Below, in pieces: positions 53,101-62,100 of a stretch of 64,000 nt of DNA (position 1 is the first letter of the stretch; every line of letters starts with the position of its first letter). The notes under the pieces are model-generated. The model made no database searches, was not told the origin of the DNA, and saw only the letters and a program-made list of their open reading frames with translations. The DNA lies in assembly GCA_035578175.1 (NCBI GenBank), contig JAQMRL010000007.1, positions 46,366,391-46,430,390 on the forward strand, given 5' to 3'. The translations under genes were made by a program, and so were the position numbers. The DNA comes from Catonia carolina. Its lineage: Eukaryota > Arthropoda > Insecta > Hemiptera > Achilidae.

Positions 53101-56100
53101 TTATGCTAATCACACCAATTGACTGGTGCTCCACATCTTATGGGTTAAAATAGCCCAGATCTAACACAAAAAAATCATATGTTAATTGTCAATAAAGATT
53201 AAATGGTACATAAATTTGAAGTGTTAACATCGCTATAAGAATTCAACAGATAAAATAACAAACAATGATTCAGGTATTACCTTGTCATATTTTCCAGCTG
53301 TCTTTGTGATGAAATGTGATATCTGAGTAAGAACTTCTCCTTTCATCAGACTAGTAAAAAAATTAAGGACCTTTGAATACAACTGTTTCACCTACAAACA
53401 TAAAACAGTTTTTGATTAGGTTTTTTAAAAAAAATATGAAGAAAATTCAGTAATTCAGTGATGAGTAAATTATCACATTTCTATTAGAAAATTTGTTTAA
53501 TGGATCCCTGGATCCACATTGCTTCCAATGAATATTTTAAGAAAAATTTGGTGTAAAACTCACACAACTTTTTCTTGCTAATGTAAATAATTAACAATAT
53601 AACCTAAAATTAGTAATAAAACATTAGAAATACACAAAAAAACTAACCTCAAAAACCAAACCTTATTTTAATCATGAGTGAATGATGCAAAATGAAAATC
53701 AACCTGTTTGGCTTAAAAATATGAAAAATTACTCTTTCACGCTAAACTAGGCTCTGTAGAGAAAAATGTTTTAAATAAAAGTTAAAGATCTTTTAATTCC
53801 CTATAAATTTAATTACATACACTTTTGTTGTAAACTGCATACTAAGGCTGAAATCTTAAAAAATTGATTTTTTTACAGATTTTCATGAATAAAATCAGAA
53901 AATCACTAATTACTGCTAAACTAAGCATTATACAAAAAAATGTTTAAAATAAAAGTTGTAGGATTTTAAATTGTCTACAACTTTTATTAATATATTTTTG
54001 CACTAAAATGCATATCAAAGCCGCAATCTTAAAAAAACAATTTCTTTACGAAAAAACAGCCTTTTCAAGAATTTCAGCAGATATGGCGCTTACCCTATCT
54101 TGTAAAGCATAAAAAATTTAGTAAATGAGGGATTTTAAAAAAATAGTAGAAGCCGTTACTGAGAAAATTGCAAAAAAGTGAAAAATGTCACGAATAAACT
54201 GCATTGACGGATTTTGATGAAAATGTTCATGTCGAGTCTAGTAGTAGTATAACTTAAGCTTCAAGTTCATTCGATGTTCCATTCTTGAGATATTCTGTTC
54301 ACACGCACGCACACACAGACCAATTGCTAAAAACATGTTTTGAGTTCATTTGGGTTCAGCGAGTCTGAAAACTTGTTTATGCAGTGAAAACTCAATTTTG
54401 AAAAATCAACATGAAAACAATACTTTCCTTCCTATATATTCATACATGCAAGAGAACGTAAAACGAACCAATGGTGAAATGACAAAATTAGGGTTGTTGA
54501 GAAAGGACCAATCTAGAAATCAAAGTGGAGAAAAACATAATACTTCTGTCACCCAGCCGTACTATTATATTTGAACAAAGCACAGGATCTCTGATTCAAT
54601 TCATGCTTTAGTTTAAAAAGAAAACAAAATGATAACTATAACTGAGATGAGATACTGAACTTAGATCACTCAGATCTAAAAACACAGCTAATGCTGTCTC
54701 TCGTGCATTCAATATGTCAACTACTTACTCAACAAGTGAGACTATTACAGTTTTAGTTGGTTTACCATTTTGGAAACCATGTTGATCCTCTGAGATGACA
54801 AGGGTTTCAGTCAAAAAACTGATTAGCTTAATGAACACAACGCTTTAAACATTTTTACTAATAATGTTTAAAATAATTAAGGGTCTATAATTTTCAACTA
54901 CCTGGCTATCCCCATTCTTAAAAATAGGAAATATTTAACCCTCCTTTAGTTTCTTTAGAAATATACAAACTTCAAGTGAGAAGTTAATTAAATAATTGAA
55001 CGGAGTAATCAACAAAAAAAATTACATTCTTTAACAATAATATTAAAGATCCCCTCTTTGCATGTTGATGGAAAATCACTTTGAAAAATCCTTTTGAAGT
55101 GACGTCACTGCTTACTTCTTAAAATTTTTATTAGTGATTGCAATCTCAGGTGACATAGTATTCAGTAACAGTTACTAAAGATGGTGTAAAACTACCAGCT
55201 AGAGTAGTATTTGGAATATTTGTTTGCAATGTCAATGTCAAAAGCAGAAAAGTGGACATGAATGGATTGTGTTTTGGCCGAGTGGATTTTGGAGTTTACT
55301 GACCCTAATGATTACTTTGTATAATAGGAATCTGCGACTATCAAAAAACCTTAATGTTGTTTTCACACTTTTAAATTTTTTGTAGCAATTTTATAAAATT
55401 CACGAAGGAAAATTTTAGTTGGGTAACAATTTCATTATCAGTTTTTGATTACATCTTCTCATTCATGAGATATTGGCCATCAAGTGATTCAGTAAATCTC
55501 TTTAAAGAAAACTGATGCTTATAACAGTTGATTCTGATCACCTTATGAAAATATTTATTCGGTTAAAAATGAGAAACTTAAAAGACTGTTAAAAGACTTA
55601 AAAGAAAACTTAATTGACAGTATGTAAACAGAACTTACATTTTCTATAAGCCAAACAATTGATTGTCGAACAGTTTCACCAGTTTCACCCATTATTTCCC
55701 ACAATTCAGAAAAGATTTTTGGCAGATTTCCCATTTTATCTCTGTAAATTATATCAGAAACAATTAACAATCATTAAATAAATAGGTTATACATTATGTA
55801 TTATTATTTTATCAAACATCCTATGTAGGATTAAACAGCCGTATTATTTAAAATTGAAATATATATTTCTAACCACCAGCATACAAAAACAGAAAACACT
55901 TACCAATGCTTATAGGGCTTTCATTTTAAATTTTGATGTGAAAAAAAATTTTAAGAACTTTAATTTACTGAAGTTGTGTACAAGATACATGAAAGCACTA
56001 CAAACATTGGTAAGTGTTTTCTGTTACCATATCCTGGTGATTAGAAATATATATTTCAACATTATGTATTATATAAAGTACCATCACAAAGTTTTAAATC

Positions 56101-59100
56101 TTTTCAAAATTTTTTAAACCTTGACACAAAAACCAGTTAGACATGTACACTGTTGAAAATGATCATTATCAAACTCAACAGTTAAAAAAATTGAGACAGA
56201 AGCAGTTAAGTCTAATACAGAACAGTAAAATCTTGTAGAGTGTAATTGAATTGACAATCACTACGTCAGTGTAGCTCAGTTTATACTAGACTGACACACA
56301 CAAATCATTGATATTCACAGAAGTTTATATGATGCCACTGTATAAATATTTGACATACTCTTTATCTATAATACCATTTAATAATGTCATAATGAGCAAT
56401 CAGCTAGCCCAGGACAATCACTACAGCACATGGTTCATCTTCTGTAATGGATTGGTGTTGACCATGGACCACACTGAAAGCTGATCTGGTACTCACTTAT
56501 AACGCAAATAATCTATCACCATTGCAACCAACGGGATGGTGAATTTTAATAAAGCAGCAGTAAAAGCCACGTTTCTTCAGAAATCAAGATAAAATGATCC
56601 CAGCTGTGGTCCCCTCTACTTCTGCACATTATAGTTGAATTAAATGTAAAACAAACCTGGCGGTAGCGAGGGCGAAGGGAGCCGAAGCCACCAGTTGGGG
56701 GCTCACCTTGCTTTCAGCTAACCAGCGCTGAGTAGTTTCATGGTAACCTTTCGTGACAGCATTGTCATATTTCAGTAGCCCTGCTTTACACAGCACACGT
56801 GTTCTCCTAACCCCCAACCCCAATTAGTTGCACTATACTAAAGAGTGTACTGTACTTTCTTGAATTGCAAACAAGTTTGTAGAGTATTTTTAAAACCATT
56901 TTCACTGTAAAATGCTTCTCATAATGAGAGAAAGCAAAGCGAAGAGAGAGGGAGTGAAGGCGCGCCAATGATGCGTATAGCGCCACTGCTGGTAACACAC
57001 TGCGCATAGTGGCAACACTGGAGGCTGAGAGCCCCAAGCACTCTTCCTTCCATCACCACTCAAGGTTTTTTTTACTTTTAATTCTACTATAATACTTAAG
57101 AAAATAGAACTCACGCACACAGTAAATGACCACGAACAAGTTACCTATCTCGCAGTCACCCAATTTATTTATTTATTTAAAGATTATCCATGTATGACTA
57201 TGTAGTAAACCAAAAAAAATCTACTTCCTCATGCATTTAAAAGAAAAAAATACACAATTCATAAATTATATTCTTTTGCATTTCATTCCATTGGACTTGA
57301 TAACTAGCGAATCAAGTCAGTTCAATAAGTAATATCATCACTTTCAACATTCACCATTCTTTTCACTTCAATCATCTGCAAACTATTACTTTTTTCTTCA
57401 TACAAAACTACTTTGAACATTCAAACATAAATCTATGTACCCTTATGGTCAGACCCTGGATTATCTGACTGGTTTGTATTTTGACCACAGATCCCGAAAT
57501 CGAATAATTCAAGACAGTGTAATACCTGAATGACATTTCTTCAGCCAGAAATAAGTACAGGTTGTAAGCATCTTGCATGTAAAATTCATTCTCATTGTAT
57601 GACTCGTTGAATGCTGCTGTAAAATAATCGATGTCATCTTGTACATTCTTCAGGTCTCTGAAATGGTAGACAAACTTGATTACCATCTTCCTGCATATTG
57701 AGAGATCAATTTTTAAAATCTAGATGAGAGGTTGGGGTCCATCTCTGAGTGTACCAGTAAGATTCAACAGTGGTATTGGAATAAAACTCGTGCTGGGCTG
57801 AGACAGAAAATGAGGCCAACAGCCACCATAACATGACCACCATCTTCTTACTCAGTCTGATCAGGAAATGGTTTGGGAAGTTGTACGTATGTTTACAGCA
57901 CACTGTCAACTTAGGCTGCATCAGAGACTCAGGGAGAAGAAACAATGTCTCACATAAACTTTCATGTGTGATGCTCTCATGCAAAGATATATCAAATGTC
58001 GAAGGTAATCTATTACAGAACTGGGCAGACAGATTCTAAATTTTATTCAGGAGTCTGCCATTCCAACAAGGAAGAATGGGGATGATATAGAGCGCTCTTC
58101 ACAGCCACAGTATCAAGAAATTGGAAAGATTGCCCCCATTGTTCTAATGGTTCTTATAGAATTGATTGACCTGACACCCAGTCACTTTAATAGCATATGA
58201 CTGCTTGTTTATTTTAAAATTCTATTTGGAATAAATAATGAAAATGCATACTATAAAATTCATATTGAATCTGTTACTATAGGTTGATACACAAGATATT
58301 CTATAGAGCATGTATCAAATTAAAGTTTTCATAATCCACAGATCCAAAAAATGTTATTAAATAACAGAACAAATATAAAAATCTGGTGTGAAACACTCAC
58401 ACAACTTTCTCTTGCCAGTGCAAATAATTAACAATAAACCTAACATTAGTAATAAAACATAAGAAATAAACAAAAAACTAACCTCAACAAACATAACCTA
58501 ATTTTAATCATGAGTGAAAGACGCAAAATGAAAATCAACCTCAGTTTGGCTTAGAAATACGGAAAATCACTCTTTCTCTCTAAACTAGGCTCTGTAGAGA
58601 AAAATGCTTTAAATAAAAGTTGTAGATCTTTTAATTTTCTAAAAATTTAATTATATACACTTTTGTCGTAAAATGCATACTAAGGCCGAAATGTTAAAAA
58701 AATCGATTTTTCTCACGTTTTCGTGAGAAAAAAAACAGAAAATCGCAAATTACCGCTAAACTAAGCGTTATACAAAAAAATGTTTGAAATAAAAGTTGTA
58801 GGTTTTTAAATTCTCTACAACTTTTATTATATAAGTTTTTGCGCTAAAATTTATATTAAAGCCGTAATCTTAAAAAAAACAACGTTTTTACGTGAAAACA
58901 GCCTCACCGAGAATTTCAGCAAACATGGCGCCTACCCTATCTTGTAGAGAATAAAAAATTGAGTAAAATAGGCGATTTTAAAAAAAATCGTAGGACCAGT
59001 TTTTGAGAAAATCGCAAAAAACTGAAAAATTATACGAATAAACTACTACTTCCGGTTGACCGATTTTGATGAAAATGTTCGTGTCGCGTCCGGTAGTGGT

Positions 59101-62100
59101 ATGTAACTTAAGTTTCAAGTTTCAAGTTCGTACGATGTTCCGTTCTTGAGATATTCTGTTCACACACACACACACAGACACACAGACACACACACAGACC
59201 AATCGCTAAAAACATGTTTTTTGGATTCAGGGGGTCTGAAAACGTATAGATCCGGTGAAAACTCGATTTCGAAAAATCGACATAAAAACAATACTTTCCT
59301 TCCTATACAGGGTGATTCATGAAGTTCTCCCCCCACTTCTACAGCACATTGTACTAGTAAAAATAATGAAAAAATGTTATATAAACATAGGTCCGAAAAC
59401 GCTTCGTTAGCGAGTTACAGCTAGCGAAAGTTTCGCCTGGATTTCAGTTCACCAGGTGAAATGAGGTCTTCCTGGAATTGTGGTAAGGTAGATTAAGGGG
59501 CGAATTCAATCATTTCTTATGGTTTTTGATCTGATAAATTGAATAAAACAGGTCCCAGAACTGTAAGTTAAATAGTTTTTGAGAAAACCAGTGTCAAATG
59601 CAAAAAATGGAGTGAAAATCACATTTTTTCATCTTTGGGCAAGAATAACTTTGTTATTTCACCAAGGAACAGTTAAAAATTTTCAATAAAAAATGTAGAA
59701 AATTTTATTCTGAACAAACCGGTGTAAATAAAGTACACAGAAAGCGAATAGTTTTTGAGAAAACCAGTGTCAAATGCAAAAAAATGGAGTGAAAAAAACA
59801 CATTTTTTCATTTTAGTTTTTCCGGTTAATTTTACTTTGTACTCTTATGAATAAAAACTCATTTAATCAAACATCTATTCGCTTTCTGTGTACTTAATTT
59901 ACACCGGTTTGTTCAGAATAAAATTTTCTACATGTTTTATTGAAAAATTTTAACTGTTTCTTGGTGAAATAACACAGTTATCCTTGCCCAAAGATGAAAA
60001 AATAAGTTTTTCACTCCATTTTTTGCATTTGACACTGGTTTTCTTAAAAACTATTTAACTTACAGATCTGGGACCTGTTTTATTCAATTTATCAGATCAA
60101 AAACCATAAGAAATGATTGAATTTTCCCCTTAATCTACCTTACCACAATTCCAGGAAGACCTCATTTCACCTGGTGAACTGAAATCCAGGCGAAACTTTC
60201 GCTAGCTGTAACTCGCTAACGAAGCGTTTTCGGACCTATGTTTATATAACATTTTTTCATTATTTTTACTAGTACAATGTGCTGTAGAAGTGGGGGGAGA
60301 ACTTCATGAATCACCCTGTATATTCATATAGGCAAGAGAAAGTAAAAAATCTGGTGTGAAACACTCACACAACTTTCTCTTGCCAATGCAAATAATTAAC
60401 AATAAACCTAACATTAGTATTAAAACATTAGAAATGAACAAAAACTAACCTCAAAAACATAACCTTATTTTAATCATGAGTGAATGACGCAAAATGACAA
60501 TCGAACTCAGTTTGGCTTAAAAATACGGAAAATCACGCTTTCACGCTAAACTAGGCTCTGTAGAGAAAAATGCTTTAAACAAAAGTTGTAGATCTTTTAA
60601 TTTTCTATAACTTTTATTATATACACTTTTGTCGTAAAATGCATACTAAGACCGAAATGTTAAAAAAATCGATTTTTCTCACGTTTTCGTGAGAAAAAAA
60701 ACAGAAAATCGCAAATTACCGCTAAACTAAGCGTTATACAAAAAAATGTTTGAAACAGAAGTTGTAGGTTTTTAAATTCTCTACAACTTTTGTTATATAA
60801 GTTTTTGCGCTAAAATTTATATTAAAGCCGTAATCTTAAAAAAACAACGTTTTTACGTGAAAACAGCCTCACCGAGAATTTCAGCAAACATGGCGCCTAC
60901 CCTATCTTGTAGAGAATAAAAAATTGAGTAAAATAGGCGATTTTAAAAAAAATCGTAGGACCAGTTTTTGAGAAAATCGCAAAAAACTGAAAAATTATAC
61001 GAATAAACTAGTACTTCCGGTTGACCGATTTTGATGAAAATGTTCGTGTCGCGTCCGGTAGTGGTATGTAACTTAAGTTTCAAGTTTCAAGTTTCAAGTT
61101 CGTACGATGTTCCGTTCTTGAGATATTCTGTTCACACACAGACACACAGACCAATCGCTAAAAACATGTTTTTTGGGTTCAGGGGGTCTGAAAACGTATA
61201 GATCCGGTGAAAACTCGATTTCGAAAAATCGACATGAAAACAATACTTTCCTTCCTATATATTCATATAGGCAAGAGAAAGTAAAAATGAGAAATGAACA
61301 CTCATCACAAATTTTTATTAGAGAAAACTAAACAGCTTGAACTTGTTGTACATTAAATTGTTACTGTTCTCTAATCATGTGCACTATCTTTAAATAAAGA
61401 ATAGATCATAGATACAAAAGTACCCAGAGCATTATACTCTTATGACCAGCCGAAATTCATCTCCAGATCAAGATTGAAAATTCATTTTCAGGGTCTCTGA
61501 TTTTGACAAAGTAATTTTTTAATTGTAGTCACAAAATCTGTTTGTGTACAAAACTGGAGCCAATTTTTAAAAAATCACACACATTACAATGCACGAAGCA
61601 TGAAGCGGGTACATGAACAACAAAGTCTACAAACAATGTCTGGTAAAAAAATTACAGTTTACAATCCACAGCCTAGAAGACTTGCAGCTGACCTGTATTT
61701 TACCCAGTAGGCCACTATATGACAGCCGACTGCAAACTGCACACACTGTTTGTTGCTCACTGTAATCTCTGACTAAAGCTCAGTTACCACGAGAAACAAG
61801 ATAAATGATAAATGGCGACACTGGGCAGTTGGACACACTATGTCCCTCTCTGTTTTTTTATATCTTTCCACCACTATTTCTATCTGCTGTCAGTTTACAG
61901 TTTATAACTGACCCTTGCTCTAGCCAGTGTTCAAGTATTGCGCGTAACCTTAAAATTTGTAGTATTTAAAATGTTTGATTAATTACAGTAGTGCTATTTT
62001 AAGCTCGTCTTATTACAGGAGGCTTAACAATAAGAAAAAACTTTATATAAACACATGAATTTTTTTTGTTTTGTTTTAAATCTGACTGTTCTGCAATTTT

